This document shows, in pieces, positions 24,001-36,676 of a DNA stretch of 64,000 nt (position 1 is the stretch's first letter; each line of letters opens with the position of its first letter). The notes beneath the pieces were generated by a model that saw only the letters and a list, made by a program, of their open reading frames with translations, made no database searches and was not told the DNA's origin. The stretch comes from Adineta vaga (lineage: Eukaryota > Rotifera): assembly GCA_021613535.1 (NCBI GenBank), contig CP075497.1, positions 10,168,001 to 10,232,000 of the forward strand, in the 5' to 3' direction. Both the position numbers and the translations under genes were made by a program.

Positions 24001-24200
24001 TAGATCGGAATACTAAAGACTATATATTTCATAGACTCTTTCAATAATCTGTGCTTTTTTTTATAAAAAATATTTTTATTTACTATTTTCTTTGATTCTC
24101 AAGATGGGTGTGAAAACAATTCTAATCATTCTATATTCTCTTTATTATTTTAGATTTTTCTTCTTACATTCAATTCTAATTCGTCTTATATAATACAATC

Positions 24201-24791
24201 ATGCCATTTACACCAGCTGAAGTGTTCAAATGTAAGAAATACAGATTTGATTTGATTTTTTTTGTTATTTCAATCGAATTTTTCTAATCAAATAGGCCCA
24301 AAATGCAATCAAAATGTTTATGCTGCTGAAGAAGTTGCAGCAGCTGGAAAGAAATGGCACAAAATGTGCTTCAAATGCGGTATGTTAAATAGGAATTTGA
24401 ATAATCAGATGTTGAACATCGTCATTTTTTTAATAAAAAGGTCTTTGCAAGAAAATGTTAGAAGCTATGACCATGGCTGTCCATGAAGGTAACATCTTCT
24501 GTAAACAATGTTACGGACGTAAATTTGGGTAAATAAATTAAATAGTAATTGAAATAATCTATCAATATGTTTTGTATTTAGACCAAAAGGTTATGGTTTC
24601 GGACAAGGTGCAGGTACATTAGGTATGGATACTGGCGAACATTTAGGAAACAAAAGTGGATCTGAGATGACGTAAGAGATTTTTCTTTGTCTTTCAATTT
24701 TTCTTAACAATTGTTTTTGTTTTCTTCTCTTAATAATAGCAACAAACCAAACTATGCTCCACCACCAGGTGCTGCTCATCATGATGAATAA
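24201..24791 (+). CDS. Single-LIM CSRP/muscle LIM protein, copy 2 (114 aa)
   Basis: Five exons (24201-24231, 24296-24379, 24441-24528, 24582-24671, 24740-24791) sum to 345 nt. Starts MPFTPAEVFKCPKCNQNVY, the canonical CSRP/MLP N-terminus. LIM ligands: CPKC, WHKMCFKC, LCKK and FCKQCYGRKF, then GPKGYGFGQGAGTLGMD and a short Pro/His tail. It lies 200 bp downstream of copy 1 in the same orientation and shares its last three intron positions (the third shifted slightly around KFG). It has an extra intron inside the first zinc-ligand Cys codon. A local tandem duplication is the simplest origin. The role, as for the family, is a cytoskeletal adaptor in muscle. Confidence 0.92.
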
Positions 24792-25609
24792 ATGGAATTG
24801 ATTATTACTTAATATCCAAGTCCATTTTTTCTCATGTATAAACATAATGAAAAAAACTTCATCTCTTTTTCTTTTTTGAAATTTGTCACTCGTTTCGAAA
24901 TATGATCACCTTTAGCAAAGCCTTCTTTTTTTCTGTTTAAGAATATTCTTTTAAGTCTACCTGTTTGTGTTTTCTTTTTTTCCTCCTTTTCTTTCTTTTT
25001 ATTCAATTTCATATTCTATGCGAGATTTAATCTATTAATATGATCTAGCAAAAGAAATCAACAACAACAAATAATATCTAACCAAATGATTCGAATTTAA
25101 AATTAATTAATCTCGCTCTCGTTCTTTCTAACTTAGATTAATCTTTTGCATTCTACTTTGATCAACAATTCTACTATCCACAAATCATATACATTAATTG
25201 AATTGTACGCAAGACACAATAAACAAGTTTTCTTCTTTCAAACAATCATAAAATATGACCTTTTTTCGATAATTATCGATATGTATATACTCGTATACCA
25301 TCGATAAAAATAACCGACTGCTTGCCGACATTCTTTTTCATTCCGCAGAACCAGTAATCATTGGCAGAAAAAGCTGTCTGACTTATCTTTGTCTATTTAC
25401 ATGAATAAGACGGATAATGGCAAATAACAACAACAACAACAACAACAACAACAGCTTTACATTATTGTTTTTTCTTAATATCTATCCAATCAAGAGTGTT
25501 TTTATCATAGACGAAAAAGATTGCTATACATAATACTACCAAATGAATAGAAAAACAACAACAGCAACAATGAGAAAGAAAAAGATAACTAAGATATGAA
25601 AAAATGACT
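24792..25609. other. Intergenic between convergent genes, with (AAC)n
   Basis: 3' flanks of LIM copy 2 (rightward) and the unknown leftward gene. Contains an (AAC)n microsatellite at about 25426-25453 and a shorter AACAACAGCAAC run near 25553. No gene seen. Confidence 0.5.
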
Positions 25610-26860
25610 TAAATAAAAGAATTGTAAACAAATGTTGACATTTTCTTAGTAAAAAAAGTAATCAGTTGTTGGAATATAATTTCGTGGAGGAGATCTATAG
25701 GAATTTTTGCAAATATGTTCATCTTGTGGAATGTTATTCATGTGAAACTGATGATATGGTTGAGATGACAGATCATATGAAGATTCTTGATATCGATTAT
25801 TTGCTAATGAATTTACTCGAGGGAGAAAATGGAAATCATTGAAGTTTCTTGGCTGAAATGTATCTTGATGGAAGCATGATTCTTCAAATTGTGGTCGAAA
25901 CGGTTCGTTCTAAAGATATACAATGAATAGATAGTATGTTTATTCGTAATGAAATCATTAAGATTACGAAATGATTGGATGGTGGACTATGAAACACTGG
26001 TTGGATTGACATTAATGGTACAGGTTGTGGTGCGAAATTATTCTCCTAGAATAGATTTCAATATTACTATAGAAGAATGTTTTTATACATACGTTCACGA
26101 TCATTTCATGTAGAGTTTGTTTAAAGAAATGAATAACGTTTGAATTTTGTGGTGATTGTTGATGAAATTCATTAGGAAACTAAAAACGAAGAGATTGCTT
26201 TTTTCTGTAAAGAATTTTCTTTTTCTTAAAGATAAAATTTACATTGTAATTGTGTGATTCGAAGAATTTTTCATTACATCGTTTTGCTCGACGTCGATTC
26301 TTGCGTTTGGTTTTGATTATTGATGTTTGTTCAGATTGTTTCTTTTCTGACATTTTATTCATAATTGATAAAGATGATGATGATGATGATGATGATACTT
26401 GAGAATGAGACATTATCGATTGGTATGATGGTAATAATGAAGAAGGTCGAATCACTGGTGTAAATCCATTGGCAAGGACTGGATCACGTTTAGGTCGAAG
26501 AAATGTTGTTTCGCCATTTCGACGGATAATCATTTCATGATTTACAAACCGACCTTCATTTGAAATCTTTGTAGGAATATCTACATATTGTCGAGTGGTA
26601 TTTTGTAATGGATTAGTTGAATGATTTGTTAATAGTTGTGGTAATGGATAATCAAAAAATTTGATATAATTTGTCGTTTTTTCGAGCGAATTTTCATTGA
26701 GCATCTGTGGAGGTAAATTTTTCTAAATCAAAATAAGAAAAATTTGAAGACATCTATTGAAAATAAGTTTTAGTTTTACAATAGTTGCATGATGATTATG
26801 ATTAAGTCTTTTAACTTTATGTAAATGTGAACGATGATTTCCGTGATTAATATATGGCAT
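25610..26860 (-). CDS. Unknown disordered protein, about 330 aa
   Basis: Five exons: about 26860-26780 (MPYINHGNHRSHLHKVKRLNHNHH), about 26722-26245, then short exons near 26178-26093, 26046-25972 and 25911-25610. It has a His/Arg-rich N-terminus, a run of eight to nine serines (about 26368-26395), a basic Lys/Arg patch (KRKNRRRAKR) that could be a nuclear signal, and a Pro/Gln/His/Phe-rich C-terminal half. No known domain. The 275 bp to the next gene (27136, opposite strand) is a shared divergent promoter. Possibly a nuclear or RNA-binding low-complexity protein; that is inference. Confidence 0.6.
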
Positions 26861-27135
26861 TATTTATTGAAGTTCTAAAGTAATCATAGAGTGTATGTGC
26901 GATGATTTCGATCTATCTTTATCATTCTTGTATTTTGAATAAAGAAAATATAAGACGAAATAGAGAGGATCTTTAATAGTCAATCAACGGGCGCCATCTT
27001 CATATAGATATAGTTATTAAATTGAGAAAAGCGCGTTTCATAACAATTGACAAGTGAATATCATCTCTTTCTGAATAGTTTTTTTTCTGGATTTTTTAAA
27101 TGATTATAAACAATAAACAGTAATTGAAAAGTATC

Positions 27136-29526
27136 ATGGAATCGGATGATGAATACATAAAGACCTACGAAGATATTATTTCAAAACACTCAATTCGAAG
27201 GCTAAAACTAAATGAGTAAAAATACAATTGTTTGATGGAAAATAAACTTTGATTAAAATTTCCTTTTATCTTATAGTTTAGATAATAACAATGATTGTTT
27301 AACCGAAGCTTTTATTACTATTTATAAGAATTCTATGTGGTGTTTAGAATCGATCTATAAACTTATATTTAAATCTTTCTGGCAAGTTTTATTACTATCG
27401 ACAGAAGACATATGGTATGATTCAATGGATAAAACAAGGATAAATCACATGAATTTTATGTCTGTGAATAATTCAGCAGGCAAAAGTTACCATAATCATC
27501 GATTACCACGAAGTAATTCTCATCATTCACGGTAGATTTCAATAATTCGTTCGATAAATAACATCATCTATTGTATAAAAACAACACATATTTTAGCGAG
27601 AAATCGAATCTACTTTTCAATAAAACTCGTGTGACTGTTCGTTCAATGTCAAATTTTAATTTAAATCGAACACCATCTGATCAGAAATCTTCATCAAAAA
27701 CTTTAGGAACAATTAATTCACATATTACTGTTGCACCTGTAGATTCATCACATTGTCAGAATTTATCGTCAATGGATAACCTTCCACCTACTTCGAATGA
27801 CTTACAAGAATTAGAAAAGATCAATTCACGTGAACAATTAGCTGATGCACTTTGTCGTCGTTCTTATCAACCATTAATGTTTACGAATCGAGGAATGTGT
27901 TGTGGACATTGTCGACCAATGTATTTTCCTACTGTACCATTATTTTCACAATCAAGTCTTCATGTTCCAACAATAATCCCACAACATCAACAACAAATAG
28001 ATCGTCAAGAAAAAGGATCACCTGAAAAAATACCAAAATTAAGTGATGCAAGTGAAACTCAATCTACTCCTTATTCAAGTATATCTTTCATTTTTAAATT
28101 GGCTTGTTATCTCTGTTCTGTTTAGTATCTCCTAGTATTCAATCTCATCGAACAAATTCACGAGAAGAAGATGAACCATTAATAACTGGTACTGGATTTG
28201 ACAATGAAACGAATGAACAAAATCTATCAATATTTTCATTTCCCGATCATGATACACCTCTAACTCAACAATCAGACGACTTAATTAATGATGAAGGTCA
28301 ATTAATATTGGATGCTCAAGTACTTGTCAATGATTCAATACAAAATGCACAAGAAAAATATCAAAATGTAAAATCAAATTTTATCATTAAGTTCACTGTT
28401 CAACTATGATTTTAGATTTTACGAATGAGTATTGATCGAGATTTACCAAATCTAACATCGTAAGTTTCTCTTTCTTTTCTTGGTTGATCAACAAAATTCC
28501 AATTTCCGATATTACCAACAGAAATAGTATTAAAGAAACAATCAGAACCCAATCTCAGTCTGTAACTTTCACAGATGAACCTATGAACGGGAAAGTCTCA
28601 GATACGAATACTTTATGTCAACAACTTTGTAATAAACTCAATTTATCAAACGACAATCAAATAACAGAAATTCTTCATTTGCTTGCTTCAAAAGCACCAC
28701 ATATTCTGAAAGAACAACCAATACAACACACCACTACAAATCTCAATCAAGGTCATTTCGATATATAATATAATTGTTTAAAAAAAAACTTAGTTTCCTT
28801 TTCTAGAAAAAGAAAACACTTGTAGTGGCCAATTACTTCTTCATCCACCCTTCAAACCAAAACGACTGATTCATCTGTGTCCAGATGGAAGTATTCAAGT
28901 TCTGTCTGCGATTGATGATAAGATTTCTCATGATCATCATCAACAGTATCATCTAAACTATTCAAATTCAGCTATAACCCCACAAAATCATATTCTCACA
29001 AGTATGTTTCTCGTTTCATAACCTTTAACAAACCTAATATATTTTTCAAATCTAGATGAATCAATACCAACACAACAAACTAAATTGAAAAATTCAATAT
29101 TATCTCTTCAAAAGAAAAGAACCCTTTTCAAATATGATAATTCCATAGAACATTCGCTAACATCAAAAAATATGGATAATCATTTACAAACCGGTTTTGA
29201 AGAAAATGATCCTATTGTTAAAATCGATCTACAACTAAATGATAATATATCAGAAATCAACAGTGAAAATGAGGAAAATTCACTTCCAGAAATCTTTTTC
29301 AAACGTATTATTGCACCTGAAAGTAATCTTTATCTATATAAGACAAATTAATGTCATGGAGTTTTCTTTCTTCTTCGCCATAGGATCGATTATACCTTCG
29401 ACTGAAAGTCCAGAAAAAGAATTCAAATATGCTAAAGCGGTTCACTTACCTCACAAAACCAGTCGTTCTCGAGCTTCAAGACAAAAGAATGTGATTAACA
29501 TAGAACAACAATCAGAAAGCAAATAA
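27136..29526 (+). CDS. Unknown Ser/Asn/Gln-rich protein, about 650 aa
   Basis: About nine exons from ATG 27136 (MESDDEYIKTYEDIISKHS) to TAA 29524-29526. Junction phases agree throughout: for example 27532|27597 (HSR|EKS), the donor near 28078 to the acceptor before ISPSIQSH, and the last junction into SIIPSTESPEKEF. The N-terminal about 80 residues look folded (DCLTEAFITIYKNSMWC, a possible helical pair). After that the chain is low-complexity, with an isolated CCGHC cluster and a short conserved-looking block (LLLHPPFKPKRLIHLCPDGS). The C-terminus is basic (KTSRSRASRQK). No domain recognised. Divergently arranged with the unknown gene at 25.6-26.9 kb. Confidence 0.65.
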
Positions 29527-30062
29527 AATTAAAAATCGACTTTGAAAATTTTCTTGTTATTGATAAATAAACAATAGATAACACTTACTGTCAATATCGT
29601 ATCCTGACTGTATGCTCAATTCATTTGAATGATCAAGAACAGGAAAGCGATCGATTGTTTATATAGGAATAAACAAATGACAAAGATGTTAATCGTTATC
29701 AACACTTTATCGATTTGATTCTATATGAAGAAGAAAAATAGATAAAACGTTTCTTTATATAAAGTCGTTAGTTGAGATCATCAACCGTGTGATATAAATA
29801 AGATATAGTCTATGTTTACCTTGCGGACTTGAAACAAACTACTCATTATTATCTATAGAAAATAGATCACATTAAGAAATTCAAAATTTACTAAATGTTT
29901 CTAATGAGACATACTCAAATATCAAAAGAAAGATAGTATGAAAATTCTTGTGAATATATAACTGATATGTTATCTTTCAAAATTTTATTGAATAGAATAG
30001 CATCAGGGAAATAAATAATTTAAAAAAAAATAGATTGTTTGATAAGAAAAATTTCATTATCA
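29527..30062. other. Intergenic between convergent genes
   Basis: AT-rich 3' flanks of the unknown gene and of the leftward ABCA gene. Nothing else seen. Confidence 0.45.
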
Positions 30063-33000
30063 TTAAATGGCATTCATTTGTTTACCAAATGACAAAAAGA
30101 TTTGTTCAAGTGTTGTTTGTGATATTGTATAAGTTTCAAGATTTAAGTGTTGTTTATTTTGTTCAAGTAATTCAAAGAGATCAGCTGGTGTGCCTTGTCT
30201 TGCTTGAAATGTAACAGTTGAATGTGTTTTTTCCATCATTTGTATACAAAATTCTGTCTTGGACAATAAAAATGCTTGGACATTTTCAATTGCTTGACCT
30301 TGAACATCACCAGAATTAGATCGAACTTTAATTGAAATTGTATAACCTGCACCAAATTTCGATTTCAAATGTTGAATCGTACCTAAACATGCTAATTGAC
30401 CATGATACATGATACCAAGACGATTACAGACACGTTCACTAAATAGAATTGAAATTAATTGATAAATCCAAACTAAATATTCTATCTTACCATTCATCCA
30501 TAGAATGACTTGTCAAAATTATTGTTAATTTTGCTTTGACAGCATTTAAAAAGATTTCTTGCATCTGTTGACGAGCATTTGGATCGACACCTGTTGTTGG
30601 CTCATCAAGAATAGCAACCAAAGGTGGTCCTAAAGAAAAGAAAAAACAGATTCAATCAGTAAATAATCGAATCTTTGTCTACCAATCAATGCAAGTGCAG
30701 CATGTAATCTTCGTTTTGTTCCTCCACTTAGTTGATGAATATAATTATTAAGAAATGGATCAAGTAAAAATAATGAACTAATCGTTTGAACCATAGAATG
30801 AATTCGTGAAAAAGGTACAGCACGAATTCGTGCCAATAGATATAAACCATCTCGAACTGTTAAGAAATCCATTTGACAATCTTGTTGTGGACAATAACCA
30901 AGACGACGTAATGATCGAAGACGACGACTAACATTTTGTCCATCGATATAAGCAGTTCCATGTGTGGCAGTTTCATCACCAACAAGAATTCGAAATGTTG
31001 TTGTTTTTCCAGCACCCTATCACACAAGAAAATGAAAGAATAGTTAGGTGAATGTCTATTTAGTCGTACATTATAACCAAGTAAACCAAATGCTTCACCA
31101 CGTTTTGCACCAAACGTTAAATGATTTACAGCAAACATATTCGCTCGTGGAAATCGTTTTACTAAATCATGAACGACGAGATGATCTGTTTCTTGTTCTA
31201 TTGCTGGAGCAGCAGTTGTGTTTACATGATTCTGCATCAATGCTGATTGATTTAAGCTTAAAACACGTTGCCGTTCTACATTAACATCACTATCAAGTAC
31301 ATTGTCATTAAAAGGTAGTGAATGTGTTAAACATGGTAATGAAAATGATAGTTTGATGAAACCACAATCAATTGCAATTAATACTATCAATGGAATAATT
31401 ATATGTAGAACAAGAATAATCCAGTTTATTTCCATGGTATTATCTCCAACACGTGTAAAAATGGAAATCTGACCAGCCATTCTCTGACAAAAAAGACTCT
31501 TTCCTGCTAAAATATGTGTTACTATCGCTTGTGCATTTACACTTGGAGAAATTATATTTAATATCCAATATAGTAAATTTTGAGCGAATGGCTGCTTAAC
31601 CAATGCTAATATTAAAGATGCAATAGTGCTAATCAAATGAAGTATAACCAATAAAAACATTACTGCTAATCCACACTAAATGAGAAAAACAATAGTGGAA
31701 GGAACGACTTCATTAAAAACTTTACATACGAGAATATCATTTCGGAAGATTTTTGTTATCAAATATGCAAAGGGTAATGTCGATAAAGTAATGATAATAG
31801 TCAAAGGATAAAATTGTACCCGTAAATCCCATGCACTTGCAAATTCAATTGGAATCGTTGTTGGTGCTGTTGATTGATGATTTGGTGAACCATTAAAAGC
31901 AACATCACATAAGCAATAGATAGCAAGTAAATAAGAAAACCAAAAAACGGAACTAATCGTATCAAATATATAATTGAAAAGCCAATAGAATGCTGGACTA
32001 AAATTATAGATTCACATATATTATTTGATTTTCATTTATATTTGCATAACTCTCTGTACAAATTATAATAAACAAACTTACTGTAAACCACTGATATTTA
32101 ACAATGATAAGAAGTTATCTCCACGTTCACTAGCTAAAAATACAGTTGTATATAAAAATATCACATAGTAAACGAATCTAAATAGAGAGTAAAAGATTAT
32201 TCATAATATTATTATTTAATGTAAAAGACAACATACACATCTAGTATCAATCCGAATGGTAAAATCTTGATAAAACATGAAACAATATTCAGTAAATTGA
32301 GAGCACCACTAATAGTTGGTTCGATTGTGAAATTTCCAGTTTTTCGATAAATAAGTGTTGATTGAATTGATGCACTAGTATCGTTTAATATATATTTATA
32401 GAATAAATTCGATGCAACTGAAACAACTTCATAACCGGATATTAAATTCGATGATAATGTTTGTATTTTATATGTATTTCCTTGTGGTGCAGGAATATGA
32501 AAACCAAGATATATATCTGTATAAGTATAAGGACGATCTACTCGTTTTTCTACAAGAGAATATTAAATGATATAAATTTATCTATAATCTAGATGAAAAC
32601 TTACGCCAGATATATTTATTCATATCAAAAATATCTTCTGTGCGTTTTTCAAGCTTAAGATTACTTGATTTCGCTCCTACAGCTGCTTGAAAATAATTTT
32701 CAAAAGCTGGATTTGCTGTATATAGAATTGTTTGAGGATTCAGTAATGTTGCTTGCATTTTGAAAGTATCACCACTACTCTGTGTTGGTGTAATGATATT
32801 TGATAATATATTGTAGACAATTGGTATTAATAAAACAACAAGAGTCAATCCCCATCGACGATAACGAACGACAAGTGTTTTCATTAATAAACCATACAAT
32901 TGACTTAAATAATAATTCCAACCAGTGAGAAAATATCGATGATCAAAAACTTCACGGCATTGTTCATCTAAGAAAGAAAAAAATGTTACAAGAATAAAAC

Positions 33001-36000
33001 TCTCCAATACAAAATGAATCTGTTTTGTCGCGCAGACTATCTTATCCAATTAACTTGATACATACCTATACGATCCATGGTAACAGATGTTGTACTAGAG
33101 TCATTTTCATCTTTGGTGTCTTTTGTAATTTTTAGAAATACATCATCCATAGTACTATTTTGAACACCATAACTTTTGATCAAATTCTTAGATTTCATTA
33201 TGTCAAGTTGACGTAATCCTTGCACAAATTGTTCATTTGGTTGTTGATTTGTACGAAAAACAACATCACCACCAGGTATATCAGCTTCAACTGTTATTTG
33301 AGGTAAATAAGCACGTAATTCATTTGTAATTGTATTTGTATCATGATTCGATTGTTTGTTAACAATCAATTTATAACCTAAAAGTTCGAAATTGATTCAA
33401 ATAAACATATTCGAAATAGTTGTAATCATACCTGAACCATGTTCTTCTTTCAATTTTGCTGATGTTCCATCTGCTTTAATGATTCCATTAGCAATAATCA
33501 TAATTCGATCAGATAAAGCATCACTTTCTTCCATAAAATGTGTTGTCAATAGCAGTGTTTTACCTTCTTTCATTGTACGTAACCAATCCCATAATAAACG
33601 ACGATTCGATGGATCAAGTCCACTTGATGGCTACAAAAAAGGTAAAGATGTTCTTTGTCTTTCTGTATGAAACAATAACTAAATATAATGCTTACTTCAT
33701 CCAGTAAGATGATTTTTGTATCACCAACAAAAGCACAAGCTAATGAAAGACGTCTTTTCATTCCACCTGATAAAGAATTACAATACTTATCGTATGAAGT
33801 CTCGAGATCAACTAATCGTAGCATTTCACTGGAAATTTGTCGTTTATTTTTTCCAAATCCTCTCGCAGTTGCATAGAATTGTATTTGTTCTTCGATTGTC
33901 AATAGATCAAAGAGAATATCATGTTGTGGACAATATCCAATAGATTTTCTTAACATATCAATATTATTTCTGGTATCATAATCCATTCCATTTGTACTTT
34001 CCATTGTAATTGTACCTGATGTTTGTTTATAAATGCCGATAAGACAGTTGAAGATCGTTGTTTTTCCTGATCCATTTGGTCCAAGTAATGAAGTAATTTG
34101 ATTTTCATATAGATCAAATGAAACATCGTTGACAGCGATTTTATCAGGACCAAATTTTTTGACAAGATGATCAACGTGAACAACAGGTGTACCAACTGAA
34201 TTTGTTCGTGTAAGTGCTCCATCAGGTCTTATTAATGTCGATGCACGATTATCATAAGAATAAACTTGATTTTTCACAAGTGGTTTGCGCCAATATTCTC
34301 GTTTGAAGAAAAAATTCCATTCCATTGGAATACCATATTCACCTAAAATTGATAATCAAATGAAATATATGTATATACAAATCATTGGATTGATTTACCA
34401 GGAAATACTTTTTCATAGTACCATGACAATGCCCAGTAAAACAAAGTACTAAAAATCATTACCAAGATCGTTGAAAAATACACAGGGACATGACGATAAA
34501 CAGTTTGAAAAATTGCAACATCTTTTATAGCTAAATCATACAAAACGGCTTGCTAAATATAAGAATAATATGATTAACAAATTGAAGTTTGCGAGAAGTC
34601 AAAAAAATATTTACTTGAAAAAGTGAACGTACACCAAAGTACGGACAAATAAATATCAGAATATATTGGATTCCAACTGGCCATGCTAATATCCATGTAT
34701 AGACATAATTTGAAATGAAACAAATTGCAAGAGTGAATACAACTGCTTTAATATTCGTATTGAATATTTGTGCATTCATTATACAGAATGCAATCAATTG
34801 AAAACCATACATGAGAAAACCAAAGAAGAGTACAGCAAAATTAACTGTATTGAAATATGCATTGTCTTGGAATTTTATCTTACATACAATACATAAAAGT
34901 ACAATGAAAACGATAAGAATAACTAGAGTTCTAAAAATAAGAATAAATATATCAATTTCTCATAGAATCTTTTTTAGTATTTACCGAATAGCTTGGGCAA
35001 TATTATTAAGAATAGGTTCGATACCAAGAACTTTTAGAATTTCTTTAATTTTTGCATTTTTTTCACGAACTAAACTGACTAAAAGAACTAAATATCTAAA
35101 TAATTACAACATATATATATAAAAATAATTTTTCTTCAAATTAGTTTTTCTTACGGAACAAGAAATATTCCATCAATGAATGATAAAATTGTACTAACAA
35201 AATTCGCATCAGCAGCTACAAATACAAATCAATACACTATTCTACAATCTTAAGTAATATCTTACTATAAAGATAATCTTTACGATAGGGTGTACAAGTC
35301 ATAAGATTACGTTCCAGTTCATATTGAATCGAACGAGTGCTTTGATATTCCATCAATAAAGAATCAACAAATATTTTCACATCAGTGAATTCCGGTAGTT
35401 CAGATCCATCTTTAGCATCAAGATCTGTTGCATTTGTTCGATCAGATATATATCCTATAGAACTCAAATATTGTTTAAAAGAGAAACAAACCTAATGATT
35501 GTTGTTTTATATACCTGGATGTTTAAAAACTAAAAATGACATATCAACAGGAGTGTTTTTTAAAATGGAATTTGGTGTTCGAACAATAATATTATCTAAT
35601 GAAAAAATATGACGATGAAATTAAATCTCTTCAAAAGATATTATATTTACAAGCAATTTTGCGTCCTTGTTTAAGATCAGATGTTGCACTAAAATCAATG
35701 ATCACTGTATTCACTGTTGTATTTTGTAATAAAAGATTATCTTCTGTATCATCCGGATCTTTACTCCTGAAATATACAACAATCTAATGCTAATAATATT
35801 CGATAGTCATGCACATACCAAGCCTTTACTCTTTGATTACATTTCATGTCGACAAGACGTATTTGAGCACGTTGCACAAATTCTTTAATATCAGCTCTAT
35901 CTGGTTGAAACAGTATACTGGTTTGATTAGATACATTGATTCGTTCAATCGAATCCCAACGGCGGCCTCCATAACTTGGTGGAAATTTAAAACAATTTGC

Positions 36001-36324
36001 AAAGATATCATTCGATGAAATTGGTAATTCTGTTAAATTTTGCGAACAAGGATGACGCTTAAGCGTGCCAGGTAAAGATCCATCACTGGTTGTTGTTGCA
36101 TCATTCAATTTATTGATTCCATATCGCATTAAAATCAATATGATAATAAGGATTATAGGAAATATTAGTTCACAAAGAATTGTTGGACACACTCTACAAC
36201 ATCGTTGACGGTAGGAATAACGAATCGAACGTTGAAGTAATAAATTCAATTTCTTTGCGGAACTCACTGGTTCATATTCAGTTTTTATTAAAGGTTGCTG
36301 AAGAGTATCACGTTGTGCCGCCAT
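30063..36324 (-). CDS. ABCA-family full-length ABC transporter
   Basis: ATP-driven lipid or sterol exporter or flippase of the ABCA family; about 19 exons, about 1,700 residues. Order: cytosolic N-terminus and TM1 (LCELIFPIILIIILILM), large extracellular loop with N-glycosylation sites, a TM bundle, NBD1 (Walker A GPNGSGKTT near 34080, signature LSGGMKRRLSLA, Walker B IILLDE, then the exon beginning PSSGLDPSNRR). Then a second TM half with its loop, and NBD2 (Walker A GLLGYN|GAGKTT with an intron inside it, signature LSGGTKRRL, Walker B VAILDEPTTGVDP). It ends in a regulatory tail finishing GKQMNAI. The frame is intact across all exons. Only 352 bp separate its start from the divergent DUF885 gene. 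Membrane location and substrate are not readable; ABCA1 versus ABCA3-type orthology is not decided. Confidence 0.93.
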
Positions 36325-36676
36325 TCGGCTATGTATGATATTTCAATAGTAATACAACTTATCGATGCCAGATATATAAAAATGTTTTGTTGTTCTCTCT
36401 CTCGAAATCTGGACTTACTACACTTTTTTATTTTTAGGTTAAAGAATAGTTGTGGATATATTTGTCTTATTGAAAGAGAAATAAAAAGAAAAGATTAGAT
36501 AAAAAATGACATCAGTTCTTTTCAATTAGGTTTGTTTAGTGACGCCCTCTTCTTTGCTTTAATTTTCATTTGATACATTATCATTGTCGTTAGTCATCGA
36601 TCAAATAGTTGTTTTTTTCTGTCTTAACTTAAGTATACAACATTTTGATAAAAAAAACTCGACCTAATCTAATTCT
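36325..36676. promoter_or_regulatory. Divergent promoter between ABCA and DUF885 genes
   Basis: 352-bp AT-rich spacer between two divergent start codons, so both promoters must lie here. No specific motif identified. Confidence 0.5.

Noticed and set aside
31048-31284. + strand frame opposite the ABCA gene
   Set aside because: Antisense shadow of the well-supported ABCA exon.
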